Assembly: GCF_020382885.2 (NCBI RefSeq)
Contig: NC_058506.1
Location: 14,796,318 to 14,860,317, forward strand
From: Scatophagus argus
Lineage: Eukaryota > Chordata > Actinopteri > Scatophagidae
Length of the DNA: 64,000 nt
Reading direction: 5' to 3'
In this document: one piece after another, positions 1 through 14,574 of the stretch
Position numbering within the stretch: position 1 is the first letter of the stretch
How the letters are laid out: each line of letters begins with the position of its first letter
Notes under the pieces: model-generated
Databases searched by the model: none
What the model saw: only the letters and a program-made list of their open reading frames with translations
What the model was told of the DNA's origin: nothing
Made by a program: the position numbers and the translations under genes

Positions 1-3000
1 TAGGCCAGTGTTGGGTGTACTCCACCTGGACTGAGTGCTAAACCAAGACTATGAGGAAACTCCTGCTGAGGGACTTGGTTGGACAAACACAAATGGAAAC
101 AGATTGGATGATATATTCCTCTATGTACTGTGAGCACAATCGGATAAATGTTACATTCTAGGGTAAATGATTTCTTCTGAGAGGTGCCTTCAAAAAGAGT
201 GTGCATGTGAATGAGTGAGGGCGAAAGTCTGTCTCTAACAATCCAGCATGACTCATTAAAACAGTATGATGTTGTCTCACTACATGTGTTTTTTGTGGTG
301 CGTGTTGTCTGTGTTGGATTACGTCCTACTTTCGCATTTTAGTAAAGTGACGATTATTAATTATTAGTGATAGTGTTCTTCTAGGTAATACACAAGAGCA
401 CACACGTTTGTAATGTCAGGGATGAGGCAAGTTTATCCTTTCTGCAAATACTACACTATTTTTATCGCTACTACAACTACCACTGCCCTGACTAACCATT
501 AACAATTGGGTAAAATGAAAAAAGTAAATGATTAACTCGACTCTTGAGGGTTGAAGATAAACTAGTTGCTGTTATAATGATTTGGAGCAATCTACAGACA
601 AGAAAAATCATCAATCGATCAATCTGCCATCAGTTTTTCCAACAGGACGCTTGAAGTCAGGATTCAGCTTTAAAGGCAATGTTGCACCTGTTCTGAAGCT
701 ATTAATGCAGTGACAGCGGATTCCCCCGTGTCAGTGCTGAGGAGGCGGATAGACGTTTCAGGCCTATCAGTCACTTCACCGGTCAAGCAGCAAAGACGCG
801 AAACACTAACCCACCAGCATGACCGTCTACCTTGATCGTCTGGTAGGTTTTTCTTCCCTTGTGTCAAGTTAAAATCTGAATTTAATCCTCAGGATTTTCC
901 CCTTCAAGAACTTAATGAAAAGGAAGGTAATACAAAACAGTTAAAACTGGTTTTGCTTACATGTCTAGCGTCCTATTCAAATTTTGAGGGAATTATGTTT
1001 CATTCATTCATTCATTCCTGCCTGGGGAAACCAGGTCAACTTCCACGTACTTTCAGGTGGTGCTGAGAAAAGTGAAATGAGAAATGTGTGGATAAACTCC
1101 ACAGCAGAACAGTACCAGGACAAATGAAGAAAGATTATTTAAAAATTTTGAAAAATCAGACACATCACATGTAGCTGAGTAAAACACAAAGTGGCCAAAC
1201 AGTGTATTCCCTTACTGACCAGCTTATGGAAATTCACTGTCAGTTTAAAAAAAAAAGTACAGTATGTGAGACAATTTTAAATAAGGAAGGTTTAAAAAAA
1301 GTCTTTCAGGCTTAGATCATGTGATGGTCTAATTTCGTCCTGTTCTTCACAGCACGCAGGATACAAGGTCTCACAATGTTTCAGCACAAAGACAATATTC
1401 TATTAATACAATAAAAATAACATAACCCATTTATCAAAGCGCTTCTAGTCACACAATTTCAAAAGAGAATATCCTGCCTAGTACAGTTAAGTGTTGGGAG
1501 GAAAAAAAAGACAAACACTGCCAAACAATGAAATTAAAAACAACACAGAAAGCAGCCAATAAATAAACATTCAGCCCTCTGAAGACCGATGGGAAACTGG
1601 TACATGGTGGATATGCTTCCCCACTCCCTACTTGGTGTGACATTCCAGTTGCATTTTCCACTCGCACACCAGGAACTGAGATCTGAGAGTGTCGACGTTA
1701 TGTCAATAAACATTTTTTACTAAACTACTGTGCCCAGCTCGCTGTGATCTCCCCGGGGGTTCGCCCAACACATAACGTTCACCGAGCAGGACAAAGGTGC
1801 TTAACTGAAACTATGCTATTCATTGGTAAGGAAATGTTGCATTTTCCTTTCAATATCAGGCTTTCTTTTGTGTCCGCAGACCACGTTGTGGCCCAGCTCC
1901 CATTTTAAGGTTACCGACCTGAAACTTTAAGGTTTGACCTCACTTTAGGAGGTGGGGGCCTCGTATAAGCAATGCTAGAGCCACCTTTACCCTAATCGAT
2001 GCCTCCGTCATGTCGACTAGTTGCTAATCTCTTTCTTGTGGTTTTCACGAGGGTGCCCATTTGCGTAAGTGGGGCAGATTTGTGCCAGTTTGAGTGGAGG
2101 TGTGGTTTATAAATATGCCGCGTGCAAGATCCGGTATACATGAGAAGACTTGTGCGCCATTTTCAGTACACATCACTTGTAAGCAAATATTAAGTGTGCA
2201 CAAGGGATTTTGTTGTACACAAGTTTACTTTCTTCAGCAACAGCCCAACCACAGTATCTTTAAATGGTGATAGGGCTTTTTATCTTGGATTACTATGGTT
2301 AGATTTGGACCAAGAGTGCTCCGGTTACAACAGGCTTCAGGGATAATGGTCCTGTTCCTTGACTTAGCCTTGTTGCAACTCCTGCCACAAACTCTAAGAG
2401 GATTACTGGAGAAGTAGCAAACCTGCTAACCTCATTATAGCTTGTTGCTGTTCCTCGTTAAACCCGTAAACAACGTAAGGCTTTGTTTTGACTGCCACTG
2501 TTGACAACGACACCAGCGCAGCTCTACAGTTAAATGATCATTTCCGCGGTATCGTACTGTAGTAAATTTCTCCCAAAATATGCTCCCAGTTTAAAACCCA
2601 AGACAGATTATTCCAAAAATATCCACTCTGATTTTAGTCTAAAATTCAGAAATGTAAATAAAACAATATATAACAAGTTTTCTTCTCAAACATAAAACTG
2701 AATTCATCCACAGTTTATGAGTGTGCGACTAAAAAAAAATATGCCTACAGCCAGAAACAATGTGGTATTCTTGTTTCTTCTTCACAAAAGCATGCATAGA
2801 AATACAGTTTAATGGTTAGATTTATCGGAAAAGCCTGCAGCCGTTTGCCCTGAACACTAATATTTGCAGAGATAACCTGACTGTATCCTCATTTGTGAGG
2901 CCAGCAGCTGAACAAAGGGAACAAAATGTCCAGTCCCCTGCAGGGCTAAACATCCACTGAAGAGAGCAGCGCTGACCTTACATGACCCTGGAAGGTACCT

Positions 3001-4450
3001 TGCATTATGATTGTCCAAGTCAGTGAACTAATCATCACACACACACACATATATACACACCCATACACACACAATGGTTTTCCATGTGTTTGAAGTTGTG
3101 AACAGTGTGTCTTTTAAGTCAGAAATATGTGTTTGTATGTATAAGGTACAATATAGTTTCACAGAGAGGCTGTATGTGTTGTTACTCCATGTGTGCACAC
3201 TTGTGTGCAAGAATGTGCGGACAGACCGACCACTGAGACTGAACCGAAAGACCTTTAAGTCACCTGGTTGAAAACCACCAAGCCTGCCAAAAACTGCTCC
3301 CGCTGTGAACTGGAATGTGACAAACTAATGAATCTGGTCAGTTTCCCATAACCAATGCCAACACCGTCAACATTAACGGCTACGACAGCACAACTACAAA
3401 TCTGCGCATTATAAGAACGGATAACCTCTTAGCTACACACCTTTACACGCCACAGAACCAAAGTACAAGCCAGAAAGGTTGAGGCCACATAAGCAGAAAA
3501 AACCTGACGCATGCGTTATATGTAATTTTGTCCTGTAAGTATTTAATTCTGCTCCAACTGAACAGGTTATCACACTTCCCAGCTTCTCCCAGAAATACAT
3601 TTACAATTCCAAAGTTGTGCCAAATAATTTGAAGCTCATTCCTTAATATGAAGAATCGTTTTAATAACATTAGGGGTTTTGATTGGGGGCTTGTACGGGG
3701 CACGATAGCATGCTGAAGAATTTATTCAAATACCTGCGTGGAAGTTTTGAATACAAAAACTGGTAGAGCCCTACACAATTCACAGGCATTTAACAAAATC
3801 TGCCAATTTGTCAAGACAAAACCTTCACTTGATAAGGACACAGACCCTCACAGGTTGCACAACTCCGGAGGCAAAAATCACCAGCAGGTCTCCTCAAATA
3901 TAATGTGATGTGTGCTGACGCAAGAAAGTGAGGAGAACATGTATATGATGGGGATTGTTAACAGGCTGCAACGGTTACAGTACAATAGATTTCCAGCACA
4001 TTTACTATTACACTTTTATACAGACGGTTTACATTTCTAATGCAGGCTAACAGCAGCTCTGCTGTAAATCTCACCTTCAAGCCGGCTGTAGTTTTTGTCT
4101 CAGCTGGGGTGTCTCTGATATTTAGCTTAACCCTCGGTTTTAATACATTACAGTTGAACAGTGCTAAAATGACCAGATGATTGGATCAGACACATCCTGA
4201 CAAAACCCTGACCAAGATGTCATTTAGCGTCGACCTGAGCTAAAATGGCTAAATGGTGATTTAAGCCTAGATTTCGAGAAAGTAACGTGGCAGGTCGTTA
4301 GTAACCTCTCTATTTCACGGAACACTTCGCCCCATCAAACTGCCGCAGATTTAAGTGACACTGCATACCATAACTTTGTACTCTCGAGTTCACCTCCACA
4401 AACTTAATTCACATTATTTCTTACATGCGGAATGGCATTCAATAGGCTGA
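1..4450. other. Gene-free left flank
   Basis: I see no convincing coding exon on either strand. Open frames are short and resemble no family I know. Visible structure is limited to an ATTC-type short repeat near 1001-1018, a (CA)n tract near 3036-3073 and A-rich runs. It could be intronic sequence of a minus-strand gene whose first exon may lie near 4.6 kb, but this is inference only. Confidence 0.5.
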
Positions 4451-4479
4451 TGCAACACAAGCGTGGTGAACACCCTGAA

Positions 4480-6170
4480 CGCATGCTACGGAATAATCCC
4501 GGAAGGATGAACCACACTGATGGCGCCGGCGGGTGTTGCAAATTAAGGTTACTGTAAAGGCTACATTTTCGGACACTCGAAAATAGCTTTACTTACGGAC
4601 AGTGTTGACCAAATAGGGCGATGTTTAGTTGATCTCCATCTGTCAGGGACCGAAACACCAGCGCGCTACGTGGCTTTGGTCGGTTCTCGCGTGGTGCCAA
4701 TGTTGCCTTCAGAGATTATGGAAACATCGTTTCTACCTCGTGTACACACAGAGCTCATGCCTCTGGTGTCTGACTTGTGGGCGGCTTTTACCAGAAAACA
4801 GTATTGTTAGACTGATTGAATATAAACGAAATGACTCATTAGTATTATTATTATTATTGGTACTATTCTTATTATATACAGGCTTCGTAAAAGTTGACGC
4901 TGTGTATTTCTATCCGTCTTTTCAGTTATAAATCAGTTGACTCGTTTCACTTAAATTAATTCAAAAACAACTGCAGAAAATTGTGTTTAAAAAAAAAAAC
5001 AAGACATGTTTTGTTTAACGAGAGTGGAACGGATTTTCAGATATTCGGCGACTTCTGGAGGTCTGTGAAAGCAGCATTATCGTAACCCTAGCACACCTTG
5101 CTAGCAGGATTTGCTAAACAGCTCGGACCAAAACAATGAATGAAAAGGGGAAGTGATAGCACGAAATAAGCGCAGAGCCGCGGATTTTAAGGAAACGATC
5201 ACCTCTCATGAAGTGTTCGGGTTTATACTTTGTTTTAGTTGCCCGTGTAACATCGTACAACAGTTCACTACACCAGTCCCCCCCGCTCAAATGAGAAATA
5301 AAGCCGCGTTACAAAACATCAACTACTGCGAATAACCTGAGAAATGTATATAAAACTCGTACATAAACAGCCTTGTTCTAAAACACAAAGCACCAAGCAA
5401 AAAATTAGGTACGTTATGATCTTTTAAAACATTAGTGCGCCAATACAACTGACAACATACGACGGAGGATTGCATCAGTCGATTTCTACGAGTATTAGTA
5501 GTTAAGTACACGACACTGGCAGCAACATGTCGCTGGGACATGACTTTGGTTAAGTAAAAATAAAATATTTTATTGTACGAATGGAACATGATAATAATAC
5601 CTTAAATATCTTCTGGTTGGTAGCAGTCAAAGGACACAGACGAGAAGCACAGGAAAACCGCTGTCTAGGTAGCTGACGAAATAACCCGCCCGGTTATGGG
5701 TGGACTCGGTTTTCATCAGCTGTGGGAGGGACTGGCAGTATAAACAAACCGACGTGTTTGGGAGGCGGAGCTTTCCGATCATGAATGGAGGAATAGACGT
5801 AATATAGCTTATATAGCTACGGTTGCACTGCCACGCTGTAACCCTGCGAGAGCTTGAACTACAAATAAAAAGAAACCCCGAGCCTACAAAACGTTTAAAA
5901 CACAGAAAGTGTACGCGCGTGAGGGATTGTACTCTGTGTACGCTCGTGTGTAAGCTCGTGCTCTCCCGTAGTGGAAATCACCAAATATGGAAACATTGCG
6001 TCAGCCCCTCCGCCCTCCTGCCTGTGACGGCCATGTATACGGCTCCAAACCCAACGCTATTTCCGCCATTGCTTTGTTGCTTTTCGATGAAAAGAAAAGG
6101 AGGGAAAAACCCAAAGTATTTCTTTCGTGTTTGCGCTCAGTGATCTGAGAGCGATGGAGAGTCAGTGATG
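4480..6170. promoter_or_regulatory. CpG-rich zone, possible divergent promoter
   Basis: Compared with the AT-rich surroundings, this stretch has many CG dinucleotides (for example 4500-4780 and 5640-6050), as expected of an unmethylated promoter. No TATA box or coding exon can be assigned. Open frames at 5153-5335 and 5823-6143 look like chance. The left part contains a minus-strand splice-donor match, which suggests transcription toward the left edge. The gene served is unknown. Confidence 0.3.
4597..4750 (-). other. Candidate 5' non-coding exon of a leftward gene
   Basis: Read on the minus strand, a GC-rich stretch ends at 4597 in a strong donor (GTCC|GTAAGT). It contains only a very short ATG frame (ATGGAGATCAACTAA), so it would be untranslated leader. 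No downstream coding exon was recognised between 1 and 4596, so the gene would continue beyond the window. The upstream boundary is a guess. A chance donor in a CpG-rich region is the alternative. Confidence 0.2.
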
Positions 6171-9100
6171 GCGTCAGACAGTGTAATTTTTAACACTCTA
6201 TCCTCATGTCAGCCACTGACTTGAGGCCTCACCATAATAAATGCCATCCAAAATTTGTGTATGTGACACTAATTTCAATAATGTAAAAGCCTCATACTCT
6301 TTTTTTTTTTACATCACAAATATTTAATTTTTAAAAACTAAAAAAAAAAAAAAATGTGAACAGAATTGAGTATTGGACATTTTTCAGGCTCATGGACCAA
6401 AGTCACAAGCCTTTCTTAAACTATTGTATGGAAAATATGTTTATGTCCAAGGTTCTTGTTGTGGTCCAAACAGGACGTACTGATGAGATTTATTATTATT
6501 TAACATATTAACATATTCACAGTGCTGACCCCTTTTTGAAATAAAGCTAGTGAGTTTGTGTTCACAAGATGGAACTAGCAAGAGACATTAGGGCCATATG
6601 GACTTGTGTATCTGTGCTGTGAATGAATGCGTCCACGGCCACGTTACACACCACCCCAGTGAAATGTCGTCTTTCTTTACTGTTCAAGTTATTTTTAATA
6701 TTGCGAACTCTTTTGTTTTTAAGTGAAAACATTTGGATTTCTGTTCTCTTTATTGTCCTTGGGAAAGGCTGAATGAATTGTTTTGCACGCCTCAGACTAT
6801 CACCAGAGGTAACTTTGGATAAAATGAATTTGTAAATTGCATTTTCTCCCTCTCTGCCCATCGCTCCCTATCCGATCCTACTATAGTAGCCACTCGTCTC
6901 ACCTTTTGTCCTTGCCCAGTCACACTGCTTTGGGTTGCTCTTTCAATTTACTTCCACTTTATCAGGCTAACCCAACTGGGTGTCTCTGCAAACACAACAA
7001 GTGTCATGGCTGCACACTGGGCTCCAGCGTTAGAGCTGCTAACAAAACACCACCTAATCTCTGCCTTGGCCCGCTGTGTCCATCCTGCCTGCCTGCTTTC
7101 ATTACTCAGGACATCAAAGCTCACTAGTTTTGTAGGTCACAGCTCTCACTGATAAGGAAGGTCAGGGTCAGTGTACGTATCACAGGGTTGTTGTACATGT
7201 TTTTAAACTTCATTTTTCTTATGTCTTTCTCCCCCTCACTGGATTTGAAGATATACTGTTGTGCTCTGTATATTTTATCTGTATGTGCAACACGGTTATT
7301 CTTCACAATCATTTTCACACTATGTGTGTCATAACTTAAGATGCAGTATCATAGATACAGAGGAGCAACATTTCCTCTATTTTGTATCTAAATTCAAATG
7401 TACTCATGATTAAGTATATTACAACCTCTTGCTGTACACAGGTAATAAACTGTATTAAGTGCAACTCTGTATGACTCTACTGTTACCTTTCTTTTTTTTG
7501 TAATTCACGTGGAAGCTGCAATTGTGTCCAATTACGGTCATGTCTACTTTGGATCGCCTGCAGGTCAAGATCTACATCACAAGATCACTATTCTGGGACA
7601 GGTTTAATCCACCTGCGGCCAGAATTCCTCTTCCCCTCTTAATCCCTGTATTTCCTGATGGCAAACTACAGCAAGTAAAAGATTAGAGGACTTTATTCAT
7701 GTTTAGTGAAACAAAAAGACCCAGTGTTGCCACCGTAGCGCCACAATGTGTGCTTATTATGATGCTTCCTTCCTGGCTGTGGTTTTTATGCACTGCACTA
7801 AGACTGTGCTTGGGTTAAATCTTTTTGTTGACAAGATTAAGTATTGAGAATGTAATACATAAAACCGGTTTATGATGCCTATAAAGCTTAGTTCTTGATT
7901 GGTTGTTGCTTAAATTGAATGGGAATCACACAGAAAGGTGAAATGTCATGTCACACACTGTTCTGGTGATTAAAGCAGCTCAACACAAAGTAATAAGAAC
8001 ATTTTTTCAGGGATTGTACAAAAACGATCTTGCAGGGGGTCTTTTTAGCTGAAAGATCCCTCACACAAAATTGATACTTTAATTAACAGTTTGGTGATTC
8101 ATCCGTTGCTTTTTTCCTAAATTAGTTATTTACTATGAAGTTCCAGAGAGTAGGGGAAGATGCGCTTAACTGCATTTTGGCTTGAAAACTGACTTAAATG
8201 AATAGCTGCTAATTAATCATATTAGCTGTAAATAGTTACATTTCATTTGTAGTATGGTTCATAAAAACACACCTTTTCATTTACAGGGACGTTGATATGA
8301 TAAAGGTTAAACTGAGGTACATGCTGTGGACAGGAGAACATTAAAACTTTAATAATTGCTTTGCTAATCAGGCTGCAGGTAAAAAAGGAGTTCAATTATG
8401 TTTAAAGTATGGTAAAATCTTTACTTACATGTTGTGGCCTAAGAATTTTTCAAACTCTTTTAAAGTTTTCAGCCTCTTCGTGTTCTTCTTTCCATTTCAC
8501 TGTTAAATTAGGTCACCCGCCAATCTGTGGCCATTCATCCGGGTCCCGTGACTCGCTCTGCTGTCTCACTGCTTCTCGGCGTGATGCAGTAATCACACAT
8601 CAAGAGATGAGATTTAGTGATTTTGCTTCCATTTCTCCTCTTGACACAAAAATTGAAAAGAGACGTGCAGACATGAAACAGCAGGCAGCAGGAAATTTAA
8701 TTGGTGGACAGAATTAACAAGGAAGTTCCTTGTCACCCATAGTGTAACTGCAATGATAACATGTATTATTACACTTCACAATAATATTGACAGAAAGAAT
8801 TAGAACAGCTGAAAATAAGCGCCATATTTCAGATCAATAAACCAGATGCTGATTACGCCTTTAATTGATGAAACATTGTTCATATAATGAACCTCTTGTC
8901 ACAGTGCTTAGATATGGTTATTTACCTAAACTTAACATTCCCAAAAGCTGATTTGACAACACAAAGCCAACGTGAGGGCACGATGATGCAAGTAAGACAG
9001 CAGAGTTAAAACAATTAATCAGGAATCAATCCCATCTGACAGCATGCCCAGGACATAAAACTAAGGGGGGGAAATAATTTGGGTGGAATGACACATCGCT

Positions 9101-11776
9101 GTAGTTTTTCATGATGCTACATGTTGCTTGACTTTGGGAAATTATCATCAAAATCACATCTCTGCTAGCAAAAGAAAACTAATCAAAGCAGGATATTACT
9201 CTCATTTTGAAGTTCATCAAATCAATGAAAAAGACATTCTGAAAACAGAATCATTGTAAAATAATACAAAATCTAGCTATGACAACATGGAAAGAAAGAT
9301 AAATGGAACATATTTTCTTTTCTGCGGATTACTAAATCAAAATAATGTACATACAGTTTGTGGAATGACTGAATAAAGACACAACAGTGAACAATTCATC
9401 AATAGGATCTCTTATTTTGTCCAGGAGCAATAGTTGTGTTTTTCCTACACCGTTGATACTTGATCAGTTCTGACATTTCCACCAGCTTTTCAAATGACAT
9501 GATGTAGAAATAAATGTACACGGGGCAGGTGCAGCAGTCTGTACTTTCTTTGCAATAAGAGAGAGAGAGAAAGAGACAGACATTAAACATGTGAAATAAT
9601 AAAAGGACACGTTCAAGCTTTCAGTGGATCCGGTCTATGAATGCTGTGAAACTCTTTGAATAGAATCTTCTGATGCACTGAACAAAGTAACGTTCCAGTC
9701 TTAGGATATTATTCATGAAAATACCCTAACATGAAAAATTACTACTCTTAAACGATCAAATTCATGTTTCTGACATTTGCAGACTTTCTACATGTTGTAG
9801 ATTTGTACTTGTTTTCTGTATCGGAAAACATGTACGCAGACAGAAAGAAAAATGTAACTTAAGCTACACACTCATTTACAAAAGCACCATACATACTTTA
9901 TTCAAGTAATGTTAAATGCCGGGATACAACTGGACATACTGGCTTCTCTTTGTTGACATCAAATCTACTTTTAAATTTAGCCCAGTCGGGAGATGAAGTG
10001 CAGGACATTATACTCAGACCACATTAAATCGTTTTCTTAAACACACATTTGCCTCTATTAATGTATATAGATTGGTAACACTATCTGGACTGTAATGCAG
10101 CGGACTCCTATTCAGTCAGGCAGGTGGATAAAGGAAATGATGGCAGCTCCAATAAAGCTGGGTACATTACACATGACTGCATGCAGCTTTCATGAGATGG
10201 TATCAGAAGTGAACGGCCATTCCCCGAGCTGAGGGGTTACTGTGCATCATGACTTCACCAATAAGCATCATGCAGTGCAGATGTTTGCATCACCGTGTCA
10301 TCTCAATCTCATAGTTTTTTGTTTTTGGATGCTATTCATGTGTTTTGCATATGACCAATATGCGGGAAGTGTAATGCAAATTTTTTGTATTACATTAAAT
10401 TTCATTTCATTAGACATTAACTGTGTCTGATGAACTGTAGACACTCGTGGTAGACTCAGATGCAAGAGATAGGTGTGACGTAAAAATGCACAACGTATCA
10501 TTTACTTAGTAACTGCTTTGTTTTTCCAGACACAGGCTTACGTTCCTTATGTCTGAAAAATAAAAAATGAATTTAGTGAAGTAAAAAGCTGAATCAACAG
10601 ACTGAACACGACAGTGAGCAGAGTCATGTAGAATGAGTTGTCAGTGAGACTAACACACACATATGCTGTATATTGCAAAGAAAGCGTGCGAGTTTGCCAT
10701 GCAGCCAGTGATTAGTGCGGCTCATAAGGACGAATTAGTTTGGAGAGAAATAGTTTGAGTCACTGATGAAAGACAGAACTTATTCCCACCAAACAATAGT
10801 TCACATAAGTCAAAACAAGAGTGGTGATTTGTGTTTCCACTGGTGGACAGAGAAACTTCTGCAAGCCCGTTTTTGAGAAGCAGCTTCTGAACTGCAACAC
10901 GCTAATTACCAATTAAAAACTTTCAGCCGCAAATGAGATTTTGATGTTACTTTTTCTTTATGTGCAAAACAGACTTGCAGGATGTTCTTCCCTTTGTTAC
11001 AGACCATGATCACTCCAACACTTTTTGGGGGATAATTGGTCATTTTAGGTGACAATCGGGGACTATGTGTGGCACATTTACAAGGTAAAGTGACAGATTG
11101 CAGTCAGATAATAATTCATATGTGGTATTTGCATTAAGTATTTGTGAACTATCGCCTTTGGTCTTTACGGTGCCCATGCAACCCCCTCTAACTTCCAGAA
11201 AGCTTGTGGTAACAGGATAAAATAAAGCAAACTTACTTCATTCATACCTAAAAAAAAAACACATAAAACAACAGAGAACAAAACATGATCAGTCATTTAC
11301 AGGCTACATGTATTCCTGGTACACACTAGTGCCAACACACATATTTAGACATTATTCTACTTTATTCACATTATATTACAATCATAAATATATGACACTC
11401 GTCTGGGTAAGACTGAATGTATCGCACATTGTCTTTATCCCTGAAAATTGTGATTAAGAGCCTGATCTTCACGATACAATCACAATCACTGAGGGGTGCT
11501 TCCTTATTGTACAATTATAAAACAAATGCACAGGGGAGAGAGGAGTCAAAGAGTTGTTTGAAACATTACCGACATGTCCTGATGTATTGCAGAAGAACAT
11601 ACTCTAACTCCAAAATGAATGTGACTTTACAATGATATACACAGACTGAGAGAAAGAGAGAGGCAAATAAAGCAGAAAGACAGAAAGAGAGATTAAGAGA
11701 AGAAAAGAGTGAAGAGAAAGGCAAGAGACAGTCCAATCTATGCCCCAGAGATTAACCCACACCTCTGTCAATAACC
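6171..11776. other. Non-coding; includes the snx12 3' flank
   Basis: No coding exon is recognisable here. The right part should contain the 3' untranslated region of snx12, which is transcribed leftward. AATAAA signals on the minus strand occur at 11361-11366 and near 9897-9902; either could be the poly(A) signal. The rest is AT-rich sequence with short poly(A) and poly(T) runs and no large repeat that I can delimit. Confidence 0.45.
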
Positions 11777-14574
11777 CTAGTGTCGTACTTTTCCAGGAAT
11801 GTAGTTACGGTCAATGCTTTCCTCTTGCAGAAACATATGAAGACAGCGCTCGTTCTGGGCCAGGGGGTGACCTGCAATTCTACAAAAACATACACATAGA
11901 AAAATTCATTCATTTGAAATGCTTTTCATGGAGGCTGGTGAAACGCAATTGTGGATTAGTTACTTGATGCACAGACACAGAACAGGTCAGCCGCATGTAG
12001 GGCCAGACATCTTTAGCAATGACAGATTCAACTGATTATGTATATTTCTGTTTGATATATATTATATATATATTTATGTATAATATATATTTATGTTTAA
12101 TCCAACACATTTTGTGACAAGACATCTGACGGTTAAAGCACCTCTCTATCTTGAAACACAAAGGGCTGTTGAACTGACTGACCTGTTGATGAACTGCTCC
12201 AGGCCCAGTCGCCGCTCCTCAATGAAAGACTCTTCAAAAAGTCCCTCATCTCCACGGAATGGCAGCTGTCTCTTCAGGGCTTTGCCTGGCAGAGATGGTA
12301 CTACAATCTAAAGGTGTCAGGGGTCAACACAAGCAATAGGAAAGATGAAAAATGTGAAATCCAAAATCCACAGCTGCTGTGCTGTAAAATACAGACATTT
12401 ACATGAACAGATCTGAGCTCCAGCCAAGTAATACAATTAAAATGACAGTGCAGAGTCATGTAAACGGAACTATCACAGTTAATGGGGAGGACACCACAAA
12501 ACATGCATTTTTATTTACTATATCAAGACAAAACGGCAAAAACCTAGTGTCATCTTACTGCTTACTCTATGAAGATCTCCTGTAACACCAACAACGCCAC
12601 TTATCACATCATTGTAATTATTAGTTTGCATGCACCAGCCTACTTAAATTATTATCCTGAAGCATACAATTATGGCTCACTCACCTTACTGTCTCTTTCC
12701 AGCTCATTCTTTAACCATTCAAAGTCACTGTATCTTCTTCTCACACAGGAATCCTTCAGTTTGAAGATGGGAAGGTTTGTCTGCAAAGAAAAGAAGAAGG
12801 AAAAGAAAAAACAAAAACAACCACCTATTTAGATGTAATCATTTGCACCCAGCTACTGCTGGATAGTACGAGGAAAGTCTGTTGAGCAATTAACAACTGC
12901 TATGACTGAGCGCTTAAGAAGTTGTGGAATTACTTTAAGAGACAAAGGTGTTATGTAACAAAAACAAATATATCTTACCGGTCTATTTTCACTTAAGTGT
13001 TGGTATGAAAGCAAACAATTAGGTGAAGAAACTAGTTTGAGGCGAGAATGCGGTTCTTTCTTTCTATGTAAGCCTCTTCAGTTGTATGATTAATCGTTTA
13101 GTTTACAGGATGTCAGCAAATAGTAAAAAAAAATTGTAAACTGCCAGAGCCCAGTGTGTCACCTTTAGGCAGTCCACAGCCCAAATACAGCGATTTCAAT
13201 CCTGTTTCACAGAACACTGTAAAGTTTGCCAATTGATTAAAAATAGGGAGATCTCGTATACATCTGATATGTGTTTCATTCATTAAGTATCTCCATGTTT
13301 CAGTGGAGAATGAAACCCGTTTTATGACTTTCCCATAATTCACTGCTGCTGACAGCCTGTATACAGTGGGTGGGATTTGCATTTACCTGGATATGCATTT
13401 AACAAAAACTCTTCAGTTATTTCCACAAATGACCCTAAATAAATAAATAAGCACACAAGAAAGTGAGCTGAAAAGACAGCACTTTGTTAATGTCATGACG
13501 GGCAAATTCCTAGGAATCACCACAGAAATGCGGATCTGCTGAGGTTAGTAGAAGTTGTGATTACGCAACTGTTGGCGTAAGCTTCCTGAAAATGTTGTCC
13601 TTAAACTTAGCTGTTAGCGATTTTTTTTAAGAACTCAAACGAGTTCAATGTTAACTGACAGTCTACAGAACGAAGGGGTTAAACGTAATAACATTACTCC
13701 TGACATTTCTCCTGTTTCCACACAACCAACAACAGCAGTCCCCATTCAACTGCGAAGCGTTAGCTTAAATATCAAGCAACAAGGTTGCTCGTTTATTTTA
13801 TGTTAGTTCAGGCTGTCAACAAACGCACTTTGTGTTAACACATCCCAACAGGAAAACATTGTAACTGGTCGTTACTTTTTAGACAGGCAAAGTATAAGTT
13901 AAGTCATGCAGAGGTCAGCATCGATGTGTCTGGACTCCTTAATGTCCATGCTGTCGTAACATTTTATTCAGTTCCACTGGATTAAATGCGAATTAGCTAG
14001 CTACATAACAGTTAGCTTGGTTAAAAGGCATTTAACTGTAACGTTAACTCCACACGAAAGACGTGACTTTAAAGTGTAAATATGCTTTCACCAAGTACGG
14101 CGGAAGATGTCAGTATATACAAAAAATTTCTAACTAGCTTACATGCCAACCTTGTTCACTAACTATATCAAGCAACATCTGACAAAAAGCCCGTGTTGGG
14201 CCGCTGACAATCCCCGGTCCTTGATTTTTACCGTCGCGCCATCTTGAACTATTCCAAACGCCTAACGTCAACGTCACAGACCGGTCCCCGTGTTGACTAG
14301 ACGCAGCGGCTAAACATGCTAGCTGGATAGCAACAACACTGTAATTATCAGTTAGCTTAGCAAATATAAGCTAATACTGCAACATTGTGTTTTGGCATGG
14401 ATTTCGAGCACCTACCCGCATACGAACTTCGTAAGTTGTGTAACGGTTCCGTCCAACACCAACGATTTGTGGATCATAAACGTCTATTTCCAGAAAATTG
14501 CTGGGGGGGCCGTAAGCATCAGTCAGGTCCTGGGGCTTAGAATTCAACCGGCGAGTGTCGGCCACCTCTGACAT
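11777..14574 (-). CDS. snx12: Sorting nexin-12 (PX domain), 4 coding exons
   Basis: Coding exons on the minus strand are 14574-14416, 12780-12685, 12307-12183 and 11879-11777 (stop). They total 483 nt, or 160 aa, against 162 aa in the human family members. The start [10 protein letters not shown] has A at -3. It fits SNX12 better than its paralogue SNX3 ([13 protein letters not shown] rather than RRLITKPQNL). The PX domain covers about residues 28-150. It contains [10 protein letters not shown] (R69/Y70 match the PI3P-binding pair of SNX3) and the proline-rich loop [16 protein letters not shown]. The C-terminus is [11 protein letters not shown]. The family binds PI3P on early endosomes and helps retromer-linked cargo recycling. 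The last exon is best started at an AG giving AGA-ATT-GCA-GGT (RIAG); a nearby AG would delete conserved IAG. All introns are GT-AG. The next gene on the same strand is il2rg, as at human Xq13.1. Confidence 0.95.
12040..12105. repeat. AT-rich (TA)n tract in the last snx12 intron
   Basis: A run of TATATATATA-type sequence interrupted by TTTATG lies in the intron between snx12 coding exons 3 and 4. It is low-complexity sequence that is likely to vary in length. Confidence 0.7.

Noticed and set aside
11871-11879. Alternative acceptor for the last snx12 exon at GCAG|GTCACC
   Set aside because: It would delete conserved IAG and break the phase; the upstream AG restores RIAGHPLAQ.
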